Assembly: GCF_013394385.1 (NCBI RefSeq)
Contig: NZ_AP022834.1
Location: 1,116,001-1,180,000 of the forward strand
Length of the DNA stretch: 64,000 bases
Source: Kocuria sp. TGY1127_2
GTDB taxonomy: Bacteria > Actinomycetota > Actinomycetes > Actinomycetales > Micrococcaceae
Reading direction: 5' to 3'
Positions 1-8,501 of the stretch are shown piece by piece. The notes under the pieces are model-generated. The model saw nothing but the letters and a program-made list of their open reading frames with translations, had not been told where the DNA came from and did not search any database. Every line of letters begins with the position of its first letter. Positions within the stretch are counted from its first letter, which is position 1. The position numbers and the translations under genes were made by a program.

Positions 1-1
1 A

Positions 2-829
2 GCCATTCTGGCTCTCATCGGGGGCTTCATCGGGACATTCGTGATGATGCGTGACGGCTCTTTCGCCGTTCACGGAATAGCCGAACTTTCCTTCGCAGGT
101 GCCGCATTCTTCCTGCTCGTCGGGATGGACGTGATCACCGGGTCATTGCTGGGGTCGATCGCAGCCGCGGCGATCATCGGGATCCTTGGGGCCAGGGCAA
201 GCCACAACAGCACATTCATCGGTGTGCTGATGCCTTTCGGCCTCGGGCTCGGAATCCTGTTCCTCTCGTTGTACCAAGGCAGATCGGCAAATAAGTTTTC
301 GCTCCTGACGGGGCAGATCGTGTCCGTCGACGCAGCTCAGGTATCCGAGATGGCCATCGGGGCCGTCGTTGTGATCGGCGGGTTGCTCATCGTGTGGCGT
401 CCCCTGACTTTTGCAAGTCTCGATCCTGACGTTGCAATCGCCAAGGGTGTTCCGATGCGAGGCCTTGCAATGGTCTTCATGCTGTTGCTCGGCATCTCGG
501 TTGCTCTGTCCGTGCAAGTGGTCGGCTCGCTTCTGGTTCTGGCGCTCCTGATCACGCCAGCAGCGGCGGCGATCCAACTGACGGCGTCGCCGGTCAAGGC
601 CGTGGTTCTCTCGGTCGTCTTCGCCGAAATATCCACCGTGGGCGGAATCATGCTCGCGCTGGCGGGCTCTCTGCCCATCAGCCCTTATGTCACAACCATT
701 TCCTTCTTGATCTACATCGTCTGCCGGATCGTGGGAACGGTGCGTCGGCGAGTGACGGGGTCCGGAAGAAAAATGCCGGTTGCCGCCTCACCTCATGATG
801 AGGAACGCGCAACCTCGCGAGTGCACTGA
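2..829 (+). CDS. Zinc/manganese ABC transporter permease, ABC-3 (ZnuB-like) family, 5'-truncated by window
   Basis: Membrane permease of a metal-ion ABC importer. The reading frame is open from base 2, and the residues before the first Met (AILALIGGFIGTFV) match the first-helix region of ZnuB/MntB permeases, so the true start lies upstream of the window. About seven hydrophobic segments are visible, ending in a short basic cytoplasmic tail (VRRRVTGSGRKM). Small-residue-rich helices such as LLVLALLITPAAAA are typical of the ABC-3 family. A convergent Zur-type repressor overlaps its 3' end, which favours zinc as substrate, but manganese or iron cannot be excluded. The ATPase and binding protein would be expected upstream, outside the window. 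Confidence 0.85.
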   Translation, partial: AILALIGGFIGTFVMMRDGSFAVHGIAELSFAGAAFFLLVGMDVITGSLLGSIAAAAIIGILGARASHNSTFIGVLMPFGLGLGILFLSLYQGRSANKFSLLTGQIVSVDAAQVSEMAIGAVVVIGGLLIVWRPLTFASLDPDVAIAKGVPMRGLAMVFMLLLGISVALSVQVVGSLLVLALLITPAAAAIQLTASPVKAVVLSVVFAEISTVGGIMLALAGSLPISPYVTTISFLIYIVCRIVGTVRRRVTGSGRKMPVAASPHDEERATSRVH

Positions 830-1206
830 GCGCACAATCCGGTGAGCTCGATGGTATGTGCGATTTCGGTGAAACCGAACCTGGATCCAACCTGTTCGGC
901 CCATTGCTCGACGACGTCGGCTTCGATATCTTCCGCGGCCCCACAGCGACGGCACAGAAGATGATGGTGGTGATCATCGGCCAGGCACTTCCTGTACAGG
1001 GCTTGGCCGTCATCTGACTGGACCACGTCCACTTCGCCGGTGTCCTCAAGAGATTGGAGGATGCGGTAGACGGTGGCCAACGAAACCCTGCCTCCTCGAT
1101 CCGAGACGATGCGGTGGAAGTCCTGGGCTGAGTGAAATTCTTCCAGAGTATCCAACGCCTCGACCACCGTTCTGCGCTGCCGAGTATTGCGGAATTCCTG
1201 GGTCAT
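793..1206 (-). CDS. zur: Fur-family metalloregulator, probably zinc uptake repressor Zur
   Basis: Dimeric DNA-binding repressor that senses metal, usually Zn(II), and represses metal-uptake genes. The 137-residue form has an N-terminal winged helix (TRQRRTVVEAL ... VSLATVYRILQSL) and a C-terminal metal domain with the His cluster DDHHHHLLC, CRRC and a CAQC pair that would bind structural zinc. The start at 1206 has AGGAG about 6 nt upstream. A longer start at 1260 also has an AGAGGA-like site and would add 18 low-complexity residues, so the start is not certain. The last 37 bases overlap the convergent permease gene. Assignment to Zur rather than Fur rests mainly on that neighbour. Confidence 0.85.
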   Translation of the reverse strand: MTQEFRNTRQRRTVVEALDTLEEFHSAQDFHRIVSDRGGRVSLATVYRILQSLEDTGEVDVVQSDDGQALYRKCLADDHHHHLLCRRCGAAEDIEADVVEQWAEQVGSRFGFTEIAHTIELTGLCAQCTREVARSSS

Positions 1207-1403
1207 TCGCGCTCCTGCGGACCCCTCGGATCCTTCGTGCGCGGGTTGCTGCGCGGCCACGGCCTCAATCCTCTTTCTTACCGATGTCTGAAGGCGGCCC
1301 GATGCCCGCCCACGGTGCGGTTGCTCTTTCGCACCATATTGTCCTCATTCTAGGTGTGATGGATCCTCGGCATCGCCCAGGGCGTAACGGCTCGACACTG
1401 CCC

Positions 1404-1432
1404 TTACCCCGAACAGCTCAGGACGATATTCT
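1404..1432 (+). promoter_or_regulatory. Candidate promoter for a leaderless mRNA (TTACCC-17-TATTCT)
   Basis: A -35-like TTACCC (1404-1409) and a -10 TATTCT (1427-1432) are separated by 17 nt. The -10 box lies 7 nt before the ATG at 1440, so transcription would start at or next to the start codon. No good Shine-Dalgarno sequence precedes that ATG, which fits leaderless translation. Confidence 0.5.
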
Positions 1433-1439
1433 GGGTGTT

Positions 1440-2114
1440 ATGCGACTCACCAAGTTCACGCACTCATGCGTCCGACTGGAAAAGGACGGATCCGTTCTCG
1501 TCTTCGATCCCGGCAACTTCTCCGATGCTGCGGAGATCGGAACGGCTCTCGAAGGAGTCGATTATGTGGTCATCACACACGAGCACCCGGACCATTACGA
1601 CCGCGACACGGTCAATGAGTACCTCGATACACGGCCGGATGTCCAGGTTTACGCACCTGGTCCCGTTGCCCGGGAGATGAGCGAGTCGGTCCAGCACCCC
1701 GGGAGGATCCATGAGGTCCACGGCGAGGAGTCCTTTGACCTCGGACCGTACGCCATACGGACCTTTGGCGGCCAGCATGCTTTGATCCATCCACTCGTGC
1801 CTGTGGTGGAAAATATCGGATTTCTGGTGGACGACAACATATATCATCCCGGCGACAGCCTGATCGTTCCGCACAGGGCCCAGGTTCGGAACCTCTTGGT
1901 CCCGATTCATGCTCCGTGGAACAAGTTGCACGAGGTCGTGGACTTCTTGACGTCGGTTCGGCCCCATCACGCCTACCCCCTTCATGACGGGCTTCTAGCC
2001 GAAAACGGCAAAGCCATGTTGACCAATCACTTGACCAACTTCGGGGGCAAGTACGGTAGCGAGTACCACCGCCTGGAAACCGGGGAATCCATCACTATCG
2101 AGGAGACAATGTGA
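1440..2114 (+). CDS. Metallo-beta-lactamase-fold metal-dependent hydrolase (UlaG-like)
   Basis: 224-residue MBL-fold hydrolase with the binuclear metal motif THEHPDH near residue 45 and later His residues (GGQHALIH, YHPGDS, YPLHDG) that complete the site. The N-terminus MRLTKFTHSC is the usual start for this subfamily. An upstream in-frame ATG at 1284 would add 52 unrelated residues, and the -10 box at 1427-1432 argues against it. The stop overlaps the next gene (ATGTGA), so the HIT protein is translationally coupled. Substrate is unknown; relatives include lactonase, nuclease and L-ascorbate-6-phosphate lactonase-like enzymes. Confidence 0.85.
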   Translation: MRLTKFTHSCVRLEKDGSVLVFDPGNFSDAAEIGTALEGVDYVVITHEHPDHYDRDTVNEYLDTRPDVQVYAPGPVAREMSESVQHPGRIHEVHGEESFDLGPYAIRTFGGQHALIHPLVPVVENIGFLVDDNIYHPGDSLIVPHRAQVRNLLVPIHAPWNKLHEVVDFLTSVRPHHAYPLHDGLLAENGKAMLTNHLTNFGGKYGSEYHRLETGESITIEETM

Positions 2115-2536
2115 GCACGGTATTTACCAAGATCATCGAAGGCGAGTTGCCTGCCCGCTTCGTGTGGAAGGACGAGCGCGCCGTCGGGTTCCTCTCAATT
2201 GCGCCGTTGTCCATGGGCCATGTCCTGGTTGTTCCTCGTGAAGAGGTCGACCATTGGGTTGACCTGCCTCAGGACCTTTCCGTGCATCTCATGAAGGTTT
2301 GTCAGACCATCGGGCAGGCCATCGATGAAGTTTACGACCCCGTTCGTGTAGGCCTGATGATTCAAGGGTTCGAAGTGCCTCATGCGCACCTGCACGTGTG
2401 GCCCACCAATTCGATCGAGGAATTCAGCTTCGACCAAGTGGACAATGATCCCGACCAGGACAGCATGGACGAGGCAGCTGCCGCTATTCGTGACGTGTTG
2501 ACCAGAGCCGGGCATTCCGAGGCCGAAGTATCCTGA
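2111..2536 (+). CDS. HIT-family (histidine triad) nucleotide-binding hydrolase
   Basis: 141-residue cytoplasmic HIT-domain protein. HIT enzymes hydrolyse nucleoside phosphoramidates or dinucleoside polyphosphates with a catalytic histidine in H-x-H-x-H; here the triad is HAHLHVW near residue 95. The N-terminus TVFTKIIEGELPARFVWKD is the standard HIT start. The GTG at 2111 overlaps the preceding stop by 4 nt and has GAGGAG just upstream. It likely shares an mRNA with the MBL hydrolase. The C-terminal tail (about residues 117-141) is acidic and not conserved. The physiological substrate cannot be read from sequence. Confidence 0.93.
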   Translation: MSTVFTKIIEGELPARFVWKDERAVGFLSIAPLSMGHVLVVPREEVDHWVDLPQDLSVHLMKVCQTIGQAIDEVYDPVRVGLMIQGFEVPHAHLHVWPTNSIEEFSFDQVDNDPDQDSMDEAAAAIRDVLTRAGHSEAEVS

Positions 2537-2574
2537 GACGAAGGATTTTCGGATCGGGTGACTCGGGGCGGCCC

Positions 2575-2823
2575 GACTCCACGAGGGAAACCGAAGTGCT
2601 CCAACTCATAGCTAAGCGGCATCACAACTCCGGGATAGCGGAGCGGCTCGTCATCACCGAGGGGTGAGTCGAGAAACACATGCACAGGGTTTTCGTGAAG
2701 CTCGGCCTGGCTGAATCCGACGATGCCCACGGGAGGCTGACCGCAGTCCTGCGGTATCTCAACCGCCGAATTGCGCCAGGCCGGCCAGTCTTCGAATCGT
2801 CGGAACCGTTATGCACGTCCTGA
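2575..2823 (+). pseudogene. Remnant of a LuxR/NarL-type response regulator (C-terminal HTH only, internal stop)
   Basis: One frame between the HIT gene and hrpA reads as a LuxR-type helix-turn-helix: TRETEVLQLIAKRHHNSG, then IAERLVITEG, an in-frame TGA at 2662-2664, then VEKHMHRVFVKLGLAESDD and AVLRYLNRR. Family members normally read LTPREREVL..IAERL.IS..TVEKHV..IF.KLGL...DD..RRV.AVL. No receiver domain or start codon is recognisable upstream, and the frame runs into the end of hrpA on the other strand. I read this as a decayed gene that once lay next to hrpA. Confidence 0.75.
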
Positions 2824-5800
2824 CTGATTCAACATGTCGATAGCCTGCTTCTGCGATTTCCGGATCCGTTGGGCGGAGACGGGCCGTGAAGTTCCCAGCT
2901 CCTGAGCGAAGTAGCTTACTCGGAGCTCCTCGATCATCCAGCCGATGTCCGCGAGCTGAGCAGGTACCTCCCCGTCCACCGCGTACTTCTCGGCAGCGGA
3001 ATCGTATTCGTCCTCGAGTTCCTGGACCTCAAGCATCAGCGTCGTGTCCTTGCCGACGCGCTCGCCGATCTTCGCGATGCGGCGACTCATGCCTTCAAGG
3101 TATCTCGGGAGATGGACCAAACGTTCGTAACCAGTGGAAGCCACGAAACCTGGGTACACGAGGTGCTCGAGTTGGGCTTTCATGTCGTTGAAGTTGTTGA
3201 TAACGGCCAAGGAGGCTGAGGACTTGAGTTGTTTGCGCACCTGGTTGGCCTGTTTGAGGATCTCAGCAACCAAACTCGTCACCGTGAACACGGTATCGAT
3301 GAGTTCGGCTCGGACTTCGTGGAACAGGCTTTCGAATTCCTGACGGGTGACGGGCGCGGTCTCTGGGGTGAGTTTGTCCAGCGCAGCAACGGTGCAGTCG
3401 GCGATCAACGAGTCGACCGAACCGTGGGGGTTCTGCGTGAAGACGATTTTTTCCTGGTTCTTCAGATGTTCCGACACGTATTTGTGGGGTGAAGGAACTC
3501 GTAAGGACAGCAAACGGATCGTTGCCTTTCGCTGTGCCCGATTCCGTTCGGATTCGGAGGCCAGAACACGCACGGCCACGGTCTCGCCTTCGTCGACCAG
3601 GGCTGGATATCCCTCGACCCGTTGCCCGGAAATGGTCCGGGTGATCTTGGGCGGAACGTCCGTTTCCGGCCAATCCCTGAGGCCAGAAACCTCGACGACA
3701 CCCGCTCCCGGGGTGAGCCGCGTGGGGTCTTGACCGGAACTCGGTTTACTGCTTTTCCCCTGGAGCTTGTTTTGTGGAATCGGTGCCGGCTCGGGGGCAC
3801 GCCCCTGTTCCGTCAGACGAGCGAGGGCTTCCGGAGAGGCCCCCAACGAAGCGGCCAGTGCCGACCGTATCTGAGGTCGTAGTTGCTCCTGTAAGGCTGC
3901 GAGATCCTTGCCTTCCCCGAGGAGTTTGTTCTTCGCATCGCGGACCTGGAAAGTTATCCGCAAGTGTTCCGGAACGGCGTCCCAGTTCCATGACCCAGAG
4001 GGAATAACGTGTCCCTTGAGCCGACGGAGCACCAGCTCGAGTGAGGGGAGCAGCTCGTCGTGTGCAGGATCGAAATCTGTCTCGAGCGCCTCGACCGCAT
4101 CTCGAGCGACATCCGGTGCAGGAACAAAATTCTTGCGCGAGGCCTTGGGGAGGGACTTGATGAGGGCCGTGACCAATTCGTGCCGCAGCCCCGGAATCAA
4201 CCACTCGAATGGCTCCTGAGGGATCTGATTCAAAAAGACAATCGGCACCTGGACGAATACGCCATCGGCTTCCGGGCTCGCACCCGGGGCCGCGGGCGCG
4301 AACTCATAGGAGAGATCCAGCCTGAGCTCCGAATCCGAAGTAGGCAGAACCCACGTGCGAGGAAATTGGGATTCGTCGTAGTCCCGGGCCTCTTCGTCGA
4401 TGAGGTTCTCCGGGTTGAGGTCCAGAAGATGCTCATTCTGCGGACGAGTCCTCTTCCACCACCGGTCGAAGTGACGTTCCGAGACGACGTCCGCCGGGAT
4501 CCGAGCGTCGTAGAAATCGAAGATCACATCGTCATCGACGCGCAGATCACGACGTCGAAGCCGCGCTTCGAGCTGGTCGATCTCGGCGAGGCGTTTTCGG
4601 TTCCGTTGGAAGAAACGATGACGCGTGCGCCAGTCGCCTTCCACGAGGGCCTTCCGAATAAACAATTCGCGGGAGAGCACCGGGTCGATACGCCAGTAGT
4701 TCACGGGTCGATCCGTGACGACCGGAACCCCGAATAGGGTCGCCTTTTCATAAGCCATCACGGAACCGCGCTTGGCCGACCAGTGCGGTTCGGAATAGGT
4801 CCGCTTGAGCAGCGACCCGGCCGCGTCTTCGACCCATCGAGGATCCACTGAGGCATTCACCCGAGCCCAAAGCTTGGAGGTTTCCACGAGTTCCGCAGAG
4901 ACGATCCAGTCCGGGTTCTTCTTGAACAAACCGGATCCCGGGAAGATGGAGAACCGGGTACCCCGCGCCCCCTGGTATTCGTGTCTGCGCTCGTCCTTGA
5001 GGCCTATATGACTCAACAGACCGGTCAGAAGAGATCGATGGACGGCTTCCTCACTTCCCCCGACGCGAATCCGGCGCCCGCGGGAAACTCTGATGCCTGC
5101 CCGCGAACCAAGCTGCCGCAATTGCTCGTAGAGGTCCTGCCACTCCCGAACTCGCAAGAAGTTGATGAACTCGCGTTGACACATCTTCCGGAACTGGGAA
5201 GACGATAATTCTTCCTGTTTTTCCTGGAGGTACTGCCAGAGCAGGAGATAGCTCGAGAAGTCCGAGGTATCGTCTTTGAAGCGCGCATGGAACTGATCCG
5301 CTTGAGCCCTCTTCTCCGTGGGTCTTTCACGGGGATCCTGGATCGTCAGGGCAGCGGCCAAAACCATGACTTCTTTGGCCACGTCGTGATCTTGGGCAGC
5401 GACAATCATGCGTCCGAGCCGCGGATCCACCGGAAAAGCGGCCAGCTGACGGCCGACGGCGGTCAACGGCGAGGGCCTGGACTTTCGTTTGCCGTGTCCG
5501 CGTCGTGGCTGTGAATCGAATTTTTCCGGAGTCGCTTGGGCGGGCGCATCCTTGAGGGCTCCCAGCTCGCGGAGCACATTCACACCGTCGGAGATCGAAC
5601 GCTTGGCGGGCGGCTGTACGAAGGGGAATCTTTCCATATCCCCCGGAGAGTGCACGACGCCGATCGACATCGTGTGGAGAATCACCGATGCGAGATTGGT
5701 GCGCAGTATTTCGGGATCGGTGAACTCGGGGCGGGAATCGAAATCTTCTTCGGAATAGAGGCGAATTGCTATGCCGTCCGAAACACGTCCGCAACGTCCG

Positions 5801-6924
5801 GAACGCTGGTTCGCGCTGGCCTGGGAAATTCGTTCGATCGGCAGACGCTGGACTTTGGTCCGCACGGAATACCGAGAAATCCTGGCGGTACCAGGATCGA
5901 TCACGTACTTGATGCCCGGGACAGTCAGCGAGGTCTCGGCAACGTTGGTCGCCAGCACGATACGGGGTTTGCCGGAAGGCCGAAATACCCGATGTTGTTC
6001 TGCCATCGAGAGTCTCGCGAAGAGGGGGAGGATCTCGGTTCCGGCCAGGGACCGTTCGCGTTTGGACAGATCCTCGAGCGCGTCCGCGGCATCGCGGATT
6101 TCACGCTCTCCCGAGAAGAAAATGAGAATGTCGCCTGGATCCTCTTTCTTAAGCTCCAGGACAGCATCGCATACCGCATCCAAGGGGTCCCTGTCATCGA
6201 CCTCCAGGCCGTCGCCGGTCTCGTCGTCCGAAGTTTCCGGAGAACCGCTCAGGGGACGATAACGAATCTCGACGGGGTACGTGCGGCCGGAAACCTCGAT
6301 CACCGGCGCCGCGTCATCGGGCAGTTTCTCGTCCTCGGCACGTTCCTCGACTGGGTCGAAGCTCGGAGCAAAATGCCGGGCGAAACGGTCCGGATCGATG
6401 GTCGCCGACGTGATGATGAGCTTCAGGTCAGGGCGCTGGGGGAGGATTCGCTTGAGATAGCCCAAGATGAAATCGATATTCAAGGACCGTTCGTGGGCCT
6501 CGTCGATGATGATCGCGGAATACTTTTTGAGCAACGGATCATGCGGGATCTCGGCGAGAAGGATCCCGTCCGTCATGAGTTTGATCGCGGTCCGATCACT
6601 GACCTCGGAGGTGAATCGGACCTGATAGCCGACCGTCTGGCCGATTTTTTGCCCCAATTCCTCGGCGATACGCTCGGCAACGGACCTGGCGGCCAATCGG
6701 CGCGGCTGCGTGTGGCCGATGGTACCGGCCTCGTTCAGCCCGAGCTCGAGACACATTTTGGGGATCTGCGTAGTTTTGCCCGAACCGGTTTCGCCGGCGA
6801 TCACGACCACCTGGTTATCCTGGATGGCTTCCATGATGTCTTCCCTGCGGGCAGAGACGGGCAAGGACTCCGGATAGGTGATGTGGAGAGGGACGGAAGC
6901 GGATGCTACGGGCTGATCAGACAT
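2809..6924 (-). CDS. hrpA: ATP-dependent RNA helicase HrpA (DEAH box)
   Basis: Very large (1371 aa) DEAH-box helicase that uses ATP to remodel RNA or ribonucleoprotein; E. coli HrpA is implicated in resolving stalled ribosomes. Walker A is GETGSGKT at residues 44-51, motif II is DEAH at 141-144, and motif III is TSAT soon after. The helicase C domain contains the Q/R-rich motif VI (NQRSGRCGR), followed by HA2/OB-fold regions and the long C-terminal DUF3418 region typical of HrpA. The start at 6924 (MSDQPVAS) is preferred because the upstream Met at 6954 has no ribosome-binding site. It lies 42 nt after the esterase gene and is probably cotranscribed with it. Confidence 0.95.
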   Translation of the reverse strand: MSDQPVASASVPLHITYPESLPVSARREDIMEAIQDNQVVVIAGETGSGKTTQIPKMCLELGLNEAGTIGHTQPRRLAARSVAERIAEELGQKIGQTVGYQVRFTSEVSDRTAIKLMTDGILLAEIPHDPLLKKYSAIIIDEAHERSLNIDFILGYLKRILPQRPDLKLIITSATIDPDRFARHFAPSFDPVEERAEDEKLPDDAAPVIEVSGRTYPVEIRYRPLSGSPETSDDETGDGLEVDDRDPLDAVCDAVLELKKEDPGDILIFFSGEREIRDAADALEDLSKRERSLAGTEILPLFARLSMAEQHRVFRPSGKPRIVLATNVAETSLTVPGIKYVIDPGTARISRYSVRTKVQRLPIERISQASANQRSGRCGRVSDGIAIRLYSEEDFDSRPEFTDPEILRTNLASVILHTMSIGVVHSPGDMERFPFVQPPAKRSISDGVNVLRELGALKDAPAQATPEKFDSQPRRGHGKRKSRPSPLTAVGRQLAAFPVDPRLGRMIVAAQDHDVAKEVMVLAAALTIQDPRERPTEKRAQADQFHARFKDDTSDFSSYLLLWQYLQEKQEELSSSQFRKMCQREFINFLRVREWQDLYEQLRQLGSRAGIRVSRGRRIRVGGSEEAVHRSLLTGLLSHIGLKDERRHEYQGARGTRFSIFPGSGLFKKNPDWIVSAELVETSKLWARVNASVDPRWVEDAAGSLLKRTYSEPHWSAKRGSVMAYEKATLFGVPVVTDRPVNYWRIDPVLSRELFIRKALVEGDWRTRHRFFQRNRKRLAEIDQLEARLRRRDLRVDDDVIFDFYDARIPADVVSERHFDRWWKRTRPQNEHLLDLNPENLIDEEARDYDESQFPRTWVLPTSDSELRLDLSYEFAPAAPGASPEADGVFVQVPIVFLNQIPQEPFEWLIPGLRHELVTALIKSLPKASRKNFVPAPDVARDAVEALETDFDPAHDELLPSLELVLRRLKGHVIPSGSWNWDAVPEHLRITFQVRDAKNKLLGEGKDLAALQEQLRPQIRSALAASLGASPEALARLTEQGRAPEPAPIPQNKLQGKSSKPSSGQDPTRLTPGAGVVEVSGLRDWPETDVPPKITRTISGQRVEGYPALVDEGETVAVRVLASESERNRAQRKATIRLLSLRVPSPHKYVSEHLKNQEKIVFTQNPHGSVDSLIADCTVAALDKLTPETAPVTRQEFESLFHEVRAELIDTVFTVTSLVAEILKQANQVRKQLKSSASLAVINNFNDMKAQLEHLVYPGFVASTGYERLVHLPRYLEGMSRRIAKIGERVGKDTTLMLEVQELEDEYDSAAEKYAVDGEVPAQLADIGWMIEELRVSYFAQELGTSRPVSAQRIRKSQKQAIDMLNQSGRA

Positions 6925-6966
6925 ATTGCGTCCCAGTTTACCGGCCTTCCGCACCGACGGGCACGG

Positions 6967-7845
6967 TCAGTCCCGCGGGGTCACCCAGTGGGCACGGATC
7001 CACCCGATGATGCGCTCGATTCGTGCCTCGTCCCGGAAGATGAGCGCGTCTGAATGCTCGGCCTTCGGCACGATTTCGAGAGCGGTCGAAATGCCGCGTC
7101 CCCGCAGCGCCCGGTGGGCGTCGCCGGATTGCTTCCACGGCACACAGGAGTCCGAATCTCCGTGAACATAGAAAACGGGGCGATGGTTTGGGCTGAGATC
7201 GTCCGAACGAGCATAGTCAATAGGGTGCGCGCGTGCCCACGCTGCCTCGGCCGGAGAACCCGGAGTCGCGGGGTACGACGAGCCGAGCAGACGTCGTTCT
7301 GCACCGTCGTCGTCGGGGTGATCTGCCGGGAAACCACATAGCATGCGGTCGTCGAAAATTGACCGGAGGTCGCTGACACCATAGAAACTCACGGCGCAGG
7401 TCACGTCGGTGGATTCTGAAAGGCCCCCTTGTCCCTCGAGGTAGGGGATACCGGAATCCGGCGTCGCGGCGAGCAGCTGGGCGAGGTGGCCTCCCGCTGA
7501 GGCCCCGGATACAGCGATTCGGGTGGGATCGATGTCGAACTCATTGGCTTGCGAACGGAAGAACCGTACCGCGGTCTTGGCGTCATTCAGCTGTGCAGGG
7601 AAGAACGACCGATGTGACAACCGGTAGTTGATGGAAGCCACCGCGAAGCCAGCGGCCTGAAGTCGCTCGCGCCAATGATGCTGTCCATTATCGGAATACA
7701 AGAGGGAAGACTTGTCCCCGAACCGCCAAGCGCCACCGTGAAGGTGAATCAGAAGTGGAGCGGGTCCAACGACCGGACCAGCCGGCGGGTAGAGGTCGAA
7801 AGAGCGATTGGCATCTCCGGGCTCTGCGTAAAATCCGCCGAGCAT
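6967..7845 (-). CDS. Alpha/beta-hydrolase, carboxylesterase/lipase-like (HSL/BD-FAE type)
   Basis: 292-residue serine hydrolase. The oxyanion motif HGGAW is near residue 36, the nucleophile elbow SGASAGGH is near 113-120, an acid site lies in HGDSD, and the catalytic His is probably in KAEHSD near the C-terminus. This layout is that of hormone-sensitive-lipase-like and feruloyl esterase-like enzymes. No signal peptide is evident, so it is probably cytoplasmic. The ATG at 7845 has an excellent GGAGGA 8-9 nt upstream. It is the first gene of the hrpA transcript. The true ester or amide substrate is unknown. Confidence 0.88.
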   Translation of the reverse strand: MLGGFYAEPGDANRSFDLYPPAGPVVGPAPLLIHLHGGAWRFGDKSSLLYSDNGQHHWRERLQAAGFAVASINYRLSHRSFFPAQLNDAKTAVRFFRSQANEFDIDPTRIAVSGASAGGHLAQLLAATPDSGIPYLEGQGGLSESTDVTCAVSFYGVSDLRSIFDDRMLCGFPADHPDDDGAERRLLGSSYPATPGSPAEAAWARAHPIDYARSDDLSPNHRPVFYVHGDSDSCVPWKQSGDAHRALRGRGISTALEIVPKAEHSDALIFRDEARIERIIGWIRAHWVTPRD

Positions 7846-7881
7846 GTCATTTCCTCCGTATGGACCTGAATCGATACGAAT

Positions 7882-7914
7882 TGACCCCGCCGCCGAGCGA
7901 ACGGGACGGGGTCA
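7882..7914 (-). terminator. Hairpin downstream of tRNA-Arg, possible terminator
   Basis: Perfect 8-bp inverted repeat TGACCCCG (7882-7889) / CGGGGTCA (7907-7914) begins 3 nt after the tRNA 3' CCA. It has no U-tract on the minus strand, so it may be a processing or pause structure rather than a full intrinsic terminator. Confidence 0.4.
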
Positions 7915-7916
7915 GA

Positions 7917-7992
7917 TGGTGCCCTCGATAGGATTCGAACCTACGACTTCTTGCTCCGGAGGCAAGCGCTCTATCCACTGAGCTACGAGGGC
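7917..7992 (-). tRNA. tRNA-Arg (anticodon CCG)
   Basis: Cloverleaf read on the minus strand: acceptor GCCCTCG/CGAGGGC, D-arm with AGCTCAGTGG, anticodon stem CTTGC/GCAAG with loop CTCCGGA (anticodon CCG, decoding CGG), and T-arm with GGTTCGAATCC. The discriminator base is A (7920) and the terminal CCA is encoded (7919-7917). There is no variable-arm expansion, which fits Arg. It stands alone between the esterase and the urease operon. Confidence 0.95.
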
Positions 7993-8101
7993 AACGCGTA
8001 CCAGCATACCAGGAAATGCGGTCGGCGAGGACAACCCGACGCTCTACATTTTCTTCGAACGTTTTCCAGGAATCTTCCAGAACCGGGGAGTAAATAATAG
8101 A

Positions 8102-8122
8102 AGCGAGAAACATAGTTTCGCT
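8102..8122. promoter_or_regulatory. Inverted repeat upstream of urease operon, candidate operator
   Basis: AGCGA-G-AAAC / ATA / GTTT-CGCT is a near-perfect palindrome with one extra G in the left arm, 60-80 nt before ureA. An AT-rich stretch (AGTAAATAATAG, about 8090-8100) just upstream could hold the -10 region. The position suits a regulator-binding site, but I cannot assign it to a known factor such as AmtR, GlnR or NikR. Confidence 0.35.
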
Positions 8123-8129
8123 AAATAGT

Positions 8130-8157
8130 CCGGCGTTTGGCACGACCAATGCGCCGG
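8130..8157 (+). promoter_or_regulatory. RNA hairpin in the ureA leader
   Basis: CCGGCG (8130-8135) pairs with CGCCGG (8152-8157), and TTGG pairs with CCAA inside across a small internal loop, leaving a CACGA loop. It is followed by TTTCC and ends about 11 nt before the ureA Shine-Dalgarno (GAGGAG, 8169-8174). It could be a leader stabiliser or a weak attenuator. Confidence 0.4.
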
Positions 8158-8183
8158 TTTCCTTCGCCCGAGGAGCAATCGCC

Positions 8184-8486
8184 GTGCACCTGCAACCCCG
8201 CGAACAAGAAAAACTGCTGACCGTTGTGGCAGCCGATCTCGCCAGGAGACGTCAGTCGCGGGGGCTCAAACTCAATTACCCGGAGGCCGTAGCGGTCATC
8301 ACTTACGAATTGCTCGAAGGAGCCAGGGACGGACGAAGTGTTTCCGACCTCATGAGCTGGGGCGCCACGATTCTTTCCGTCGACGACGTTCAAGAAGGTG
8401 TCCCCGAGATGATCCCCGACGTCCAGGTCGAAGCCACGTTCCCTGACGGAACCAAGCTCGTCACGGTTCACCAACCCATTCGCTAG
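8184..8486 (+). CDS. ureA: Urease gamma subunit
   Basis: 100-residue UreA, the smallest structural subunit of the nickel urease that hydrolyses urea to ammonia and carbamate. The sequence begins [12 protein letters not shown] and carries the family blocks [21 protein letters not shown] and [25 protein letters not shown] over its full length, matching the usual about 100 aa. The GTG at 8184 is preceded by GAGGAG at about 9 nt. It is the first gene of ureABCEFGD and the leader upstream contains two inverted repeats. Confidence 0.97.
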   Translation: MHLQPREQEKLLTVVAADLARRRQSRGLKLNYPEAVAVITYELLEGARDGRSVSDLMSWGATILSVDDVQEGVPEMIPDVQVEATFPDGTKLVTVHQPIR

Positions 8487-8501
8487 GAAAGGACTTTCAT
8501 C

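Noticed and set aside
5536-7053. 505-codon plus-strand frame inside hrpA
   Set aside because: Antisense shadow of a strongly conserved helicase gene; high GC leaves the opposite frame open. No recognisable domain.
7847-8149. 100-codon minus-strand frame running through tRNA-Arg
   Set aside because: Contains the tRNA and its flanks; no domain and no ribosome-binding site.
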